Shown: positions 18,766 to 28,194, numbered from the stretch's first letter. The stretch: 64,000 bases of DNA from Blautia hansenii (GCF_013304445.1 NZ_JAAITA010000001.1:372001-436000); one strand, 5' to 3'. Program-made: numbers and translations. The notes: generated by a model from the sequence alone, not told the origin.

Positions 18766-18856
18766 TTTCGGAAAGCGGAAAGAAAAAATTTTATAAGGTT
18801 ATTTTAGATAGGAGCTGTTGTTCTGGAATCAGAGTGGTTTCTCACACGGCTCCTGT

Positions 18857-18900
18857 CTGTTTATGTAAAGCGCAAAAACTTTTGCGCTTTACATAAACAG
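18857..18900 (+). other. 21-bp perfect inverted repeat between oppA and oppB
   Basis: Bases 18857-18877 are the exact reverse complement of 18880-18900, with two bases between. No T-run follows. A weaker stem (AGGAGC 18810-18815 with GCTCCT 18849-18854) lies just upstream. In the position where many opp operons carry an mRNA-processing or attenuating hairpin that raises the binding protein relative to the membrane subunits. Confidence 0.85.
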
Positions 18901-18949
18901 AACATAAAAATAATAAAGTAAAGAAAACAAAAGAAAGGAGCTGTCTATT

Positions 18950-19903
18950 TTGTCTAATCGGATACGCTACATTTTAAAAAGAATTATTTATTCTTTTATT
19001 ACTATTTTAGTTCTGGTAACTATCACCTTCCTCTTAATGCAGTTACTTCCGGGCGAACCGTTTACAGCCGGAAAAGCGTTGCCGGATTCCGTTATGCAGG
19101 CCCTGGAAAAGAAATATGGACTGGATAAACCCGTGCTTCAGCAGTTATTTATTTACATAGGAAATGCCTTAAGAGGTGATTTCGGAATTTCTATTCCGGA
19201 CGGAAGAGCGGTGACAGATGTTATCGCAGAAGCTTTCCCGGTATCCTTTAGTCTTGGTATCCGCGCCCTGCTGTTTGCCTTTATTATGGGTATTCTTCTT
19301 GGTGTTGTGGCTGCTGTTAAGAGAGGAACTGTATGGGACAGCGCAGCCATGTTTTTTGCACTGGTTGGTGTTTCTGTACCTTCCTTCATTATGGGTGCAG
19401 TTTTACAGTATTTCCTGGGATTGAAGCTGTATCAGGCAACGGGAGTTCAGGTGTTTGCCGTTATTGGCTGGTCTGACTTTAACAGTAAGATTCTTCCGGC
19501 TTTTGCTCTGGCTTTTGGCTCTATGGCAACGGTAAGCCGTTTGATGCGAACCAGTATGCTGGATGTACTCAGCCAGGATTATATCAAAACAGCAAAAGCA
19601 AAAGGCCTCAGCCAGCGTCAGATTGTTTGGAAACATGCGGTACGTAACGCAGTTATGCCGGTTGTTACCGTTATGGGTCCCCTGGTAGCAGCTGTTTTGA
19701 CGGGTGCTTTCGTTGTAGAGAATATTTTCTCTATTCCGGGACTTGGAAAATACTTTGTAACCAGTGTGCAGACTCTGAATTATACTATGATTGCAGGTAC
19801 TACAGTCTTCTACGGTATGTTTCTGATTCTCGCCAATCTGGTTGTAGATTTGATTTACGGATTTATCGATCCACGTATTAAACTGACAGGCGGAAAGGAG
19901 TAA
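18950..19903 (+). CDS. oppB: Oligopeptide ABC transporter permease OppB
   Basis: One of two membrane subunits of the peptide importer. Six hydrophobic segments are seen, with the N-terminal signature of the family (RYILKRIIYSFITILVLVTI) and the EAA loop DYIKTAKAKGLSQRQIVWKH. TTG 18950 is nine bases after AAAGGAG and gives the family's usual N-terminus. The length of 317 residues is normal. Confidence 0.94.
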   Translation: MSNRIRYILKRIIYSFITILVLVTITFLLMQLLPGEPFTAGKALPDSVMQALEKKYGLDKPVLQQLFIYIGNALRGDFGISIPDGRAVTDVIAEAFPVSFSLGIRALLFAFIMGILLGVVAAVKRGTVWDSAAMFFALVGVSVPSFIMGAVLQYFLGLKLYQATGVQVFAVIGWSDFNSKILPAFALAFGSMATVSRLMRTSMLDVLSQDYIKTAKAKGLSQRQIVWKHAVRNAVMPVVTVMGPLVAAVLTGAFVVENIFSIPGLGKYFVTSVQTLNYTMIAGTTVFYGMFLILANLVVDLIYGFIDPRIKLTGGKE

Positions 19904-19910
19904 GGAACAC

Positions 19911-20909
19911 ATGAGAAAAAAGAATAATAAGACAACCGTACAGACAGAACAGTACACTCCTTATGATGTCAGCGGCAAAATTTCTTCGGATGCCTTTGAG
20001 GTGTTAGGAGCCGATGCAAAAAGTATGGAATCATTGGCAAGACCTTCTGTCAGCTTTATGAAAGATGCCTGGAACCGTATTCGCAAGAGTAGGGTTGCAG
20101 TGATTTGTATGATTATTCTGGGTCTGATTATTCTGGGTGCTATTTTCTGTCCTATGCTGACACCGTTCAGCTATTCTGAGCAGAATGTAGCATTTCAGAA
20201 TAAACCCATTATGAGTCCGGACTCTGTGACCGGTCAGATGCATATTTTTGGTACCGACGCCCTGGGACGCGACGTATTCTCCAGAGTCTGGTACGGAGCA
20301 AGAGTTTCTCTTACCGTAGCGATTGCGGTTGCGCTGATTGACTGTCTGGTAGGTGTTATCTATGGCGGTATCTCCGGTTACTTCGGCGGTGCAGTAGATA
20401 ATGTGATGATGCGTATTGTGGAAATCATCAGCGGTATTCCTTACCTGATTATCGTTATCCTTCTGATGACGGTTATGGAACGTGGTCTGGGAACTATTAT
20501 TGTGGCCTATTCCCTTACCGGATGGACCGGTATGGCTCGACTGGTGCGAGGACAGGTTGTTGGTTTGAAGGAGCAGGAATTTGTTATTGCGGCAAAATCC
20601 ATGGGCGCTTCTCCGGCAAGAATCATTGGCAAACATCTGGTACCCAATGTGCTTAGTGTTATTATTGTCAATATTACGTTGGATATTCCCAATGTTATCT
20701 TTACAGAAGCATTTCTGTCCATGTTGGGTCTGGGTATTGCGCCTCCGAAGTCTTCCTGGGGTATTATGGCCAATGACGCCATTAAGGTTTTCCAGATGTT
20801 CCCCACACAGCTTGTTATTGTAGCGTTATTTATCTGTGTTACCATGTTGTCCTTTAACCTGCTGGGTGACCAGCTTCGTGACGCATTTGACCCGAAATTA
20901 AGGAGGTAA
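19911..20909 (+). CDS. oppC: Oligopeptide ABC transporter permease OppC
   Basis: Second membrane subunit, with a longer hydrophilic N-terminus (about 60 residues) before the first membrane segment, as usual for OppC. The motif FGTDALGRDVFSRVWYGAR and the EAA loop FVIAAKSMGASPARIIGKH are present. It starts seven bases after oppB. Confidence 0.94.
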   Translation: MRKKNNKTTVQTEQYTPYDVSGKISSDAFEVLGADAKSMESLARPSVSFMKDAWNRIRKSRVAVICMIILGLIILGAIFCPMLTPFSYSEQNVAFQNKPIMSPDSVTGQMHIFGTDALGRDVFSRVWYGARVSLTVAIAVALIDCLVGVIYGGISGYFGGAVDNVMMRIVEIISGIPYLIIVILLMTVMERGLGTIIVAYSLTGWTGMARLVRGQVVGLKEQEFVIAAKSMGASPARIIGKHLVPNVLSVIIVNITLDIPNVIFTEAFLSMLGLGIAPPKSSWGIMANDAIKVFQMFPTQLVIVALFICVTMLSFNLLGDQLRDAFDPKLRR

Positions 20910-20913
20910 GGAA

Positions 20914-21921
20914 ATGGAAGAAATATTAAAAATAGACAATCTTCATGTTTCTTTTGATACTTATGCAGGTGAAGTACACGCTGTCAGAGGTGTCAGCCTG
21001 GAGGTAAACAAAGGAGAAGTGCTTGCTATTGTAGGAGAATCCGGCTGCGGAAAGAGTGTAACGGCTCAGACAATTATGAAACTGAACCCTATGCCTCCTG
21101 CAAGAATTAAAGAGGGAAGCATTAAACTTTGCGGTAAAGATATTGTAGCGGCAAGTGAAAAGGAAATGCAGGATATCCGTGGTCAGATGGTCAGTATGAT
21201 TTTCCAGGACCCTATGACTTGTATGAATCCTACTATGCGTGTAGGCAAGCAGCTTACGGAAACTCTGGTAAACAAGAAAAAAATCAGTAAAGCAGATGCG
21301 GAAAAAGAGGCTGTCCGTCTTTTACAGATGGTTCAGATTCCAAATGCCGAGGAGAGAGCAAAGCAGTATCCTCATGAATTTTCCGGCGGTATGCGTCAGC
21401 GTGCCATGATTGCTATGGCTTTGGCCTGTAACCCGCAGCTGTTGATTGCGGATGAACCAACAACAGCTCTTGACGTAACCATTCAGGCGCAGATTATGCA
21501 GCTGATGGGAAAAATTAAGGACGATACCAAAACAGCGATTATTCTGATTACCCATGACCTTGGGGTTGTGGCAAATCTGGCGGATCATGTGGCTGTTATG
21601 TATGCCGGTAAAGTAGTGGAAAAAGGTACCGTAAGAGATATCTTCTACAATCCGGGACATCCTTATACAAAGGCTCTTTTAAAGAGTCTTCCAACGATTG
21701 ATACAAAGAAAGAGGAGCAGCTGGTATCCATTCCGGGTACCCCTCCTGACTTATATGCTCCGCCGCAGGGCTGCGGATTTGCCAGCAGATGTGAATGCTG
21801 CATGAAAATCTGCCGTTCCAATCAGCCGCCGGTATTCCAGGTGAGCGAAGGCCATACGGCGTCCTGCTGGAGACTTCACCCTGATTTTCCGGGAGACAAG
21901 GAGGAAAAGGTAAATGGATAA
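20914..21921 (+). CDS. oppD: Oligopeptide ABC transporter ATP-binding protein OppD
   Basis: ATPase subunit of the peptide importer. Walker A GESGCGKSV, signature FSGGMRQR and Walker B LLIADEPTTALD are intact. The C-terminal cysteine-containing oligopeptide/dipeptide extension (CGFASRCECCMKICRSN) is present and may hold an Fe-S cluster, as seen in related DppD proteins. AGGAGG precedes the ATG; the gene ends inside oppF by eight bases. Confidence 0.95.
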   Translation: MEEILKIDNLHVSFDTYAGEVHAVRGVSLEVNKGEVLAIVGESGCGKSVTAQTIMKLNPMPPARIKEGSIKLCGKDIVAASEKEMQDIRGQMVSMIFQDPMTCMNPTMRVGKQLTETLVNKKKISKADAEKEAVRLLQMVQIPNAEERAKQYPHEFSGGMRQRAMIAMALACNPQLLIADEPTTALDVTIQAQIMQLMGKIKDDTKTAIILITHDLGVVANLADHVAVMYAGKVVEKGTVRDIFYNPGHPYTKALLKSLPTIDTKKEEQLVSIPGTPPDLYAPPQGCGFASRCECCMKICRSNQPPVFQVSEGHTASCWRLHPDFPGDKEEKVNG

Positions 21922-22867
21922 GCTGGTTACTTTAGACCATGTGTCAAAGCACTTTCATGTAGGAAAGGGAAAGAATCTGGTAGCAGTCAATGATATTTCC
22001 CTGGACATTTATAAAGGAGAAACGCTTGGTGTGGTAGGTGAGTCCGGATGTGGAAAATCTACATTGGGAAGAGTAGTTATGGGAATTTATCCGGCTACCA
22101 GTGGAAAAATGCTTTACAATGGAAAGCAGGTAAATTTAAGACACACCAAAGACCGCTATGTGTATTCTCAGAAAGCACAGATTATTTTCCAGGATCCTTA
22201 TGCGTCTTTGAATCCCCGTATGACAGTGGGAAGTATTATTGCAGAAGGTATGGAAATTCACAATATGTATGACAAAGAGAAACGTATGCAGCGTGTTTAT
22301 GAGCTTCTGGAGACAGTAGGTCTGAACCGGGAACATGCAAACCGTTTCCCGCATGAGTTTTCCGGCGGTCAGCGTCAGCGTATCGGAATTGCCCGTGCTC
22401 TGGCTGTAGAACCGGAGTTCATTGTGTGTGATGAGCCGATTTCTGCTCTTGACGTATCCATTCAGAGTCAGATTATAAATCTGCTGAAAGACCTGCAGGC
22501 AGAACACGGATTTACTTATATGTTTATTGCCCATGACTTAAATATTGTCAAATATATTTCAGACCGTATTGCGGTTATGTATCTGGGAAATCTGGTAGAA
22601 CTGGCAGATAGTGATGAGATTTATGCTCATACACTGCATCCATACAGCCAGGCGTTGTTGGCATCTGTGCCGATTCCGGACCCGGATAAAGAAGCGCAGA
22701 AGGAATCCAGCGTACTGTCCGGAGACGTACCAAGCCCTATCAATCCAAAGCCGGGCTGTCCTTTTGCAAACCGTTGTAAGCATGCAACAGAAAGATGTAA
22801 GATGGAATCTCCGAAATTACAGGAAGTTCGTCCGGGACATTTTGTAGCATGTCATTTACATAAATAA
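21914..22867 (+). CDS. oppF: Oligopeptide ABC transporter ATP-binding protein OppF
   Basis: Second ATPase of the importer. Walker A GESGCGKST, signature FSGGQRQR and Walker B FIVCDEPISALD are intact; the C-terminal extension has the CPFANRCKHATERC cysteine motif. The start overlaps oppD, indicating coupled translation. A terminator follows. Confidence 0.95.
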   Translation: MDKLVTLDHVSKHFHVGKGKNLVAVNDISLDIYKGETLGVVGESGCGKSTLGRVVMGIYPATSGKMLYNGKQVNLRHTKDRYVYSQKAQIIFQDPYASLNPRMTVGSIIAEGMEIHNMYDKEKRMQRVYELLETVGLNREHANRFPHEFSGGQRQRIGIARALAVEPEFIVCDEPISALDVSIQSQIINLLKDLQAEHGFTYMFIAHDLNIVKYISDRIAVMYLGNLVELADSDEIYAHTLHPYSQALLASVPIPDPDKEAQKESSVLSGDVPSPINPKPGCPFANRCKHATERCKMESPKLQEVRPGHFVACHLHK

Positions 22868-22878
22868 AATTCAAATAC

Positions 22879-22917
22879 AAAGAGCCATTGCCGGATGATT
22901 TTGGGAATGGCTCTTTT
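22879..22917 (+). terminator. Terminator of the opp operon
   Basis: AAAGAGCCATT (22879-22889) pairs with AATGGCTCTTT (22906-22916), 16-base loop, ending in a T-run. Confidence 0.88.
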
Positions 22918-22943
22918 ATCAATTATTTTTCTGAAATTAACTC

Positions 22944-22972
22944 TTGACAAAAATACAGAAACCAGATAGTAT
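22944..22972 (+). promoter_or_regulatory. Promoter of ssrA
   Basis: TTGACA (22944-22949), 17-base spacer, TAGTAT (22967-22972). The transcript would start near 22980, about 70 bases before the mature tmRNA end, implying 5' processing. Confidence 0.65.
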
Positions 22973-23052
22973 GTAATAAGTTTCCTAATGTACTTACATT
23001 GGGAATGGGAAATCTACTCGTTTGTGTACCATGCAGTGCTTATTTTATATGA

Positions 23053-23399
23053 GGGCTTGTACTGGTTTCGACGGGGGTTTTGAAGTTGAGGAAGCCATCT
23101 GCAGACTCCGGGACTGCATATCAACCTGGAAACTAAATATAAACGCAAACGATAACGTAGCGTTAGCTGCCTAATTGCAGCTTGTCAGCCTCAGGTCACC
23201 CGCTGCTTGAGAATCTGGCATCGACTTTGCGGGGCACTTCGTTTTCAAAGCTTTGAGAAAATGGAAGATTTTATGAAGCTACCAAGTGTAACAGCCTGTT
23301 ATTCGGCGGCTGCATAAGGGAATGTTAAAAGAATAACTGTGATGGGAGATGCCGCAAGGGATAGACTTTCGGACAGGGGTTCGATTCCCCTCAGGTCCA
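23053..23399 (+). ncRNA. ssrA: Transfer-messenger RNA (tmRNA)
   Basis: Rescues ribosomes stalled on mRNAs without stop codons, together with SmpB. The 5' end GGGCTTG (23053-23059) pairs with CAGGTCC (23392-23398) to form the acceptor stem, with two G-U pairs. The conserved 5' block GTACTGGTTTCGACGGG and the T-arm GGGGTTCGATTCCCC are clear. The tag reading frame at 23145-23174 starts with the resume codon GCA and encodes ANDNVALAA then TAA. The sequence after the discriminator A is TAG, so the CCA end must be added after transcription. Confidence 0.97.
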
Positions 23400-23404
23400 T
23401 AGGG

Positions 23405-23449
23405 AAAGGAGTTCGTTCTAAAAGAGATTAGTACGGATTCCTTTTTTGT
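23405..23449 (+). terminator. Terminator of ssrA
   Basis: AAAGGAGTTCGT (23405-23416) pairs with ACGGATTCCTTT (23433-23444) over 12 bp, two of them G-U, followed by a six-base T-run. Confidence 0.8.
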
Positions 23450-23486
23450 TTTTGGAACGGAAACCATGCGAAGAAATTTCACATTT

Positions 23487-23514
23487 TTGACAAATTTGTC
23501 TGCTATACTATACA
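23487..23514 (+). promoter_or_regulatory. Promoter of the 23.5-kb two-component system
   Basis: Consensus TTGACA (23487-23492), 16-base spacer, TATACA (23509-23514). Confidence 0.7.
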
Positions 23515-23539
23515 TTACAGTGCGAAGGAGGAAAAGACC

Positions 23540-24217
23540 ATGGATAAATGCAGAATACTGGTTGTGGATGACGAGAGCAGAATGAGAAAACTGGTAAGGG
23601 ATTTCCTTGTAAAACAGGATTTTGAGGTATTGGAAGCCGGAGACGGGGAAGAGGCTCTTGATATATTCTATAAAAAGAAAGACATTTCCTTGTTGATTCT
23701 GGACGTGATGATGCCCAAGATGGACGGCTGGGAGGTATGCCGGGAAATTCGGAGAGAGTCCAAAGTGCCGATTATTATGTTGACAGCCAGAGGCGATGAG
23801 CGGGACGAACTTTTAGGATTTGAACTGGGAGTAGACGAGTATATTTCAAAACCTTTCAGCCCGAAGATTCTGGTAGCCAGGGTGGAAGCTATTTTGCGGC
23901 GTACCAGTTCTATCGGTGCAGATGAACTTTTGAGCGCAGGCGGTATTGAAATCAATAAAACTGCCCATATTGCGGCCATTGACGGTACCCCTATAGAATT
24001 AAGCTACAAGGAATTTGAACTGCTCAGCTATTTTTTGGAAAATCAGGGAATTGCCCTTTCCAGAGAAAAGATTTTAAATTCTGTATGGAATTATGATTAT
24101 TTTGGCGATGCCAGAACCATTGATACCCATGTAAAGAAACTGAGGAGTAAAATGGGCGATAAGGGAGAGTACATCAAAACCATTTGGGGTATGGGATATA
24201 AATTTGAGGTGTCATGA
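23540..24217 (+). CDS. OmpR/PhoB-family response regulator
   Basis: DNA-binding transcription regulator. The receiver domain (about 1-120) has the acidic pocket VVDDESRM and phosphoacceptor Asp55 in LILDVMMPKMDGW; the C-terminal winged helix (about 130-225) ends in the usual DARTIDTHVKKLRSKMG and YIKTIWGMGYKFE. AGGAGG precedes the ATG. Its stop overlaps the kinase gene by four bases (ATGA), so the pair is coupled. The target genes are unknown; ung and a flippase gene follow. Confidence 0.95.
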   Translation: MDKCRILVVDDESRMRKLVRDFLVKQDFEVLEAGDGEEALDIFYKKKDISLLILDVMMPKMDGWEVCREIRRESKVPIIMLTARGDERDELLGFELGVDEYISKPFSPKILVARVEAILRRTSSIGADELLSAGGIEINKTAHIAAIDGTPIELSYKEFELLSYFLENQGIALSREKILNSVWNYDYFGDARTIDTHVKKLRSKMGDKGEYIKTIWGMGYKFEVS

Positions 24218-25704
24218 TGAAAAAATCCATTAAAATCAGACTGGCAGTTACTTACATTGTGATTATGTGCCTGTCTCTGGCGGTAATGCTGGGGGTGAAT
24301 TCTCTGTTTTTAGAGAAATACTACCTTGCCAGGAAAACAGACAGTCTAAAGAATGTTTATCAGGCCTTAAACAATGTGGACAATTACCAGTACAGTGCTT
24401 TGAATGATGATGACGCATTTAAGAAATATCTGGCAGAAAAAAATTTCCGTTTGATTGTGGTAGACCCTTTTGGAAATTGCTACAGTACCACAAAGGATGA
24501 GGCGGAAATGCTGGCTTACATGCAGTTTGAGTCTCAGTTTTCCAGGGGAAAACGGGTGATTATGGAGCAAAAGGACAATTATGTAGTAACGAAAATAAGC
24601 GGAGACGCCAGTACCATGGACGTGGTCTGCATGTACGGGAATCTGGACGATAAGAGCAGTTTTATGATTCGTACACCGATTCAGAGTATTCGGGACAGCG
24701 CACAAATTTCCAACATGTTTTATCTGTATATTGGCCTTGCTACGATTTTGATCAGTTCAGTGATTATCTGGATTATGTCGAGACGGATTATCAGACCGCT
24801 GCAGACCCTCAGTGATATTTCCAGGGAAATGGCAGACCTGCATTTTGATGTGAAATATCACAGCACCAGCCAGGATGAAATTGGTATTTTAGGAAATAAT
24901 CTGAATAAGCTTTCTGAAGACTTGGAAAAAACCATTTCCGAACTGAAAACAGCCAATAATGAGCTGCAGCAGGATATTGCCAAAAAGGAAGAAATTGACG
25001 AAATGCGGAAGGAATTTCTGGCGAATGTGTCTCATGAGCTGAAAACCCCCATCGCCCTGATTCAGGGGTACGCAGAAGGTCTGCAGGAATGTATCAATGA
25101 CGACGCCCAGAGCCGGGAATTTTACTGCGAGGTCATTGTGGATGAAGCCGGAAAGATGAATCAGATGGTAAAGAAATTGCTGACACTGAACCAACTGGAA
25201 TTTGGTAATGATACAGTTGCTATGGAGCGTTTTGACCTGACAGATTTGGTGAGCGGGGTCGTGCAGTCTGCGCGGCTTCTGGCAGAACAAAAGGGGGCAG
25301 AAATTCATTTTAACCAGACAGAACCTGTATATGTATGGGGCGATGAATTTAAAATGGAGGAAGTTGTTACCAACTATGTGTCCAATGCTTTGAATCATGT
25401 GGACTATGAAAAGAAGATTGAAATTAAGACGGAAATACGTCAGGATACCGTAAGACTCTCTGTTTTTAATACAGGGGACGTCATACCGGAGGAGGATTTG
25501 GATAAGGTCTGGGTAAAATTCTACAAGGTGGATAAAGCCAGAACAAGAGAATACGGCGGCAGCGGTATCGGGCTGTCCATTGTCAAGGCTATTATGGACA
25601 GTATGCACCAGAAATGCGGAGTGAAAAATTACAGCAATGGTGTAGAATTCTGGTTTGAGCTCTCCTGCGCAGACGGTCAAAAAACGGAGTGTCAAAAAAT
25701 GTAA
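24214..25704 (+). CDS. Sensor histidine kinase, partner of the preceding regulator
   Basis: Membrane sensor that phosphorylates the upstream regulator. Order: transmembrane segment (about 9-30), extracellular sensing region (about 31-165), second transmembrane segment (about 168-188), HAMP (about 190-243), HisKA with the phospho-acceptor His near residue 274 (NVSHELKTPIALIQGYAEG) and HATPase with NYVSNALNH, VFNTGD and GGSGIGLSIVKAI. The signal is unknown. Two adjacent ATGs (24214, 24217) are possible starts. Confidence 0.94.
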   Translation: MMKKSIKIRLAVTYIVIMCLSLAVMLGVNSLFLEKYYLARKTDSLKNVYQALNNVDNYQYSALNDDDAFKKYLAEKNFRLIVVDPFGNCYSTTKDEAEMLAYMQFESQFSRGKRVIMEQKDNYVVTKISGDASTMDVVCMYGNLDDKSSFMIRTPIQSIRDSAQISNMFYLYIGLATILISSVIIWIMSRRIIRPLQTLSDISREMADLHFDVKYHSTSQDEIGILGNNLNKLSEDLEKTISELKTANNELQQDIAKKEEIDEMRKEFLANVSHELKTPIALIQGYAEGLQECINDDAQSREFYCEVIVDEAGKMNQMVKKLLTLNQLEFGNDTVAMERFDLTDLVSGVVQSARLLAEQKGAEIHFNQTEPVYVWGDEFKMEEVVTNYVSNALNHVDYEKKIEIKTEIRQDTVRLSVFNTGDVIPEEDLDKVWVKFYKVDKARTREYGGSGIGLSIVKAIMDSMHQKCGVKNYSNGVEFWFELSCADGQKTECQKM

Positions 25705-25742
25705 AAACAGATAAAAAAAGGTAAAAAATCCCTGGGTTGGAT

Positions 25743-25771
25743 TTGCATTTTAAAACGTATTCTGCTAAACT
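25743..25771 (+). promoter_or_regulatory. Candidate promoter of ung
   Basis: TTGCAT (25743-25748) and TAAACT (25766-25771), 17-base spacer, 35 bases before the ung start. Confidence 0.5.
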
Positions 25772-25805
25772 AAGAAAATGTAAAAAAACAAAGGAGGGAA
25801 TACGA

Positions 25806-26480
25806 ATGCCGCCTTTACAGGGACAATGGCTGGAGGCTTTAAAGCCGGAATTTAAGAAAGCCTACTATAAAGAATTGTTTGACAAGGTGGGACAGGAATA
25901 TCAGCAGAGAAAGATATTTCCTGCACCGGATGATATTTTTAACGCGTTTCATTTTACGCCGCTTGATGAAGTGAAGGTTGTGATTTTAGGGCAGGACCCG
26001 TATCACAATGACGGACAGGCTCATGGACTTTGTTTTTCCGTGAAGCCAGATGTGGAAATTCCTCCTTCGCTGGTAAACATTTACCAGGAACTGCATGAGG
26101 ACTGCGGCTGCTTTATTCCGAATAATGGCTATCTGGAAAAATGGGCAAAGCAGGGCGTACTGCTTCTGAATACAGTGCTGACTGTGCGGGCCCACCAGGC
26201 CAATTCTCACAGAGGGATTGGATGGGAACAATTTACGGATGCGGCTATCCAAATACTGAATGAGCAGGACAGACCCATGGTTTTTCTGCTTTGGGGACGC
26301 CCGGCACAGATGAAGCGCAGCATGCTGACCAATCCCAAACATTTGATTCTAGAGGCTCCTCATCCCAGCCCGCTGTCTGCCTACCGGGGCTTTTTCGGGT
26401 GCAGGCATTTCAGCAAAGCCAATGCATTTCTGGAAAGCCAAGGGCTTTCGACCATTGACTGGCAGATAGAAAACAGATAG
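25806..26480 (+). CDS. ung: Uracil-DNA glycosylase, family 1
   Basis: Removes uracil from DNA at the start of base excision repair. The water-activating motif LGQDPYHNDGQAHG and the C-terminal HPSPLSAYRGF loop are intact. ATG 25806 follows AAAGGAGGG; this gives 224 residues, the usual length, whereas an open frame reaching back to 25737 would add a foreign-looking N-terminus over the promoter. The flippase gene follows after 13 bases. Confidence 0.97.
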   Translation: MPPLQGQWLEALKPEFKKAYYKELFDKVGQEYQQRKIFPAPDDIFNAFHFTPLDEVKVVILGQDPYHNDGQAHGLCFSVKPDVEIPPSLVNIYQELHEDCGCFIPNNGYLEKWAKQGVLLLNTVLTVRAHQANSHRGIGWEQFTDAAIQILNEQDRPMVFLLWGRPAQMKRSMLTNPKHLILEAPHPSPLSAYRGFFGCRHFSKANAFLESQGLSTIDWQIENR

Positions 26481-26493
26481 AGGATGAAAATAC

Positions 26494-28119
26494 ATGGGAA
26501 AGAAAAATGACAATACTTTAGTAAAAAATGCTTCGTTTCTGATGGTGGCTGCGCTGATTTCCAAGATTATCGGACTGATTTATAAAAGTCCTCTTTCCAG
26601 TACTATGGGAAAGGAAAGTTTTGGCTGCTTTCAATTTGCTCAAAATGTGTACTTTATTTTGCTGATGATTGCCTCTTTCAGCATTCCCCAGGCTGTGTCT
26701 AAGATTATGGCGGAACGGCTGGCCTTTAAACGATACCGGGACGCCCAGAAAATCTTTAAAGGTGCGCTTTTATATGCAGTGGTGGTAGGAGGCGCAGTAG
26801 CCATTGTCTGTGTTGCAGGCGCACCGATTCTGGTGCCGGAGCGTATGGCAAATGCCAGACTGGCATTGCAGTTTTTAGCGCCTACGATTTTTCTCTCAGG
26901 AATTTTGGGAGTGTTCCGGGGTTATTTCCAGGCTTACCGCAACATGCTGCCGACTTCTATTTCTCAGATTGTAGAGCAGACTGCAGTGGCTGTTGTGGCC
27001 CTTGTTATGGCTAACTTTATGGTACATCATTTTGCCGATGCACCCGAAAATACCCTGCGAAGCTGGAGTGCGGCAGGTGCAACCATGGGAACAGGGGCCG
27101 GAGTGCTTACCGCCCTGTTGTTTATGCTTTTTGTTTATCAGGTAAACCGCAGAGGAATTCAGAAAAAAATAGCCAAAGACAGGGTTTCGGTAGACGAAAG
27201 CTACAGGGCGGTCATGAAGACGCTGATTCTGATTATGGCGCCCATTTTGCTTAGTGCCTTTTTGTACAATGTAAACGGATACATTAACAGTATGATTTAT
27301 ACCACGATTTCCGGAGTGAAGGGAATGAAAAGCAGCGTGGTGGAAGGACTTTATGCAGAGTGCGGTTTCTTTCTGACAATTATTAATATTCCGCTGACCC
27401 TGTCCAGTACAGCCCCTACTTCTATGATGCCGGAGGTATCCGCAGCGTATGCCAGAGGAGATATTTTGACTGTAAAGGAAAAAATCAATAAAGCAACCTG
27501 GCTGAGTATGTTTATTTCTATCCCCTGCAGCGTAGGGCTGTTTGCGCTGGCCGGACCTGTGACGAAGCTGTTGTTTGCTACCACAGACGGTACAGCGGGG
27601 CGCCTGATGATGCTGGGTGTCATTACGGTAATCATGAACGGAATGTCTAATATCTCCAACGGTGTGCTGCAGGGGATTGGCAAAGCCAATTTACCCATGA
27701 TTCACGCGGCCATTGCCCTTGGGGTTGATGTGGTTGTTATGACTGTGTTGATGTTTGCCACAAACTTGGGGATTTATACGGTGGTTATTGCTATGATTGT
27801 CTACGCGCTGGTGATGTGTGTGTTAAATGACCGCTCTATGAAAAAAGAACTGGGATATGAAAATCCCTGGAAGGAAGCCTATCTTCCTTCTTTTCTGGCC
27901 TCTGTACCTATGGGGCTTGCAGCATTCCTGTCATACCAGGGACTGCATGCTGTGCTGAAATCCAATTTCCTGGCTCTGATACCGGCCATTGTACTGGGAG
28001 CAGGCATATATTTTGTGGTATATCTTGCAGCGGCAAAACCTGACGCAGAGACACTGGCAGGAGTGCCGGGAGGTGTGGTTCTGGCAAAAATAAGCCGGAA
28101 ACTCCATTTAGTGAAATAA
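26494..28119 (+). CDS. MOP-superfamily flippase (SpoVB/polysaccharide export type)
   Basis: Integral membrane protein of 541 residues with 13-14 predicted hydrophobic segments and the MVAALISKIIGLIYKSPLS start typical of the SpoVB/YtgP branch of MurJ-like lipid-linked sugar flippases. It probably moves a lipid-linked cell-wall or polysaccharide precursor across the membrane. It is not flanked by glycan synthesis or sporulation genes, so its cargo cannot be named. It shares a transcript with ung and ends at a bidirectional terminator. Confidence 0.85.
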   Translation: MGKKNDNTLVKNASFLMVAALISKIIGLIYKSPLSSTMGKESFGCFQFAQNVYFILLMIASFSIPQAVSKIMAERLAFKRYRDAQKIFKGALLYAVVVGGAVAIVCVAGAPILVPERMANARLALQFLAPTIFLSGILGVFRGYFQAYRNMLPTSISQIVEQTAVAVVALVMANFMVHHFADAPENTLRSWSAAGATMGTGAGVLTALLFMLFVYQVNRRGIQKKIAKDRVSVDESYRAVMKTLILIMAPILLSAFLYNVNGYINSMIYTTISGVKGMKSSVVEGLYAECGFFLTIINIPLTLSSTAPTSMMPEVSAAYARGDILTVKEKINKATWLSMFISIPCSVGLFALAGPVTKLLFATTDGTAGRLMMLGVITVIMNGMSNISNGVLQGIGKANLPMIHAAIALGVDVVVMTVLMFATNLGIYTVVIAMIVYALVMCVLNDRSMKKELGYENPWKEAYLPSFLASVPMGLAAFLSYQGLHAVLKSNFLALIPAIVLGAGIYFVVYLAAAKPDAETLAGVPGGVVLAKISRKLHLVK

Positions 28120-28131
28120 AAAAGTGAAATG

Positions 28132-28172
28132 AAAAAGAGAGTTGCTTTTCTTGTCCATGCAACTCTCTTTTT
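28132..28172. terminator. Bidirectional terminator between convergent genes
   Basis: AAAAAGAGAGTTGC (28132-28145) pairs perfectly over 14 bp with 28159-28172; A- and T-runs on the two sides serve both the flippase gene (+) and the activase gene (-). Confidence 0.92.
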
Positions 28173-28194
28173 CCATAGAAAAAAATAACCGTTT

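Noticed and set aside
23279-23515. 78-residue minus-strand open frame containing GPEGNRTPVRKSIPCG
   Set aside because: It is the antisense of the tmRNA 3' end; similar spurious proteins arise wherever tmRNA or tRNA T-arms are translated.
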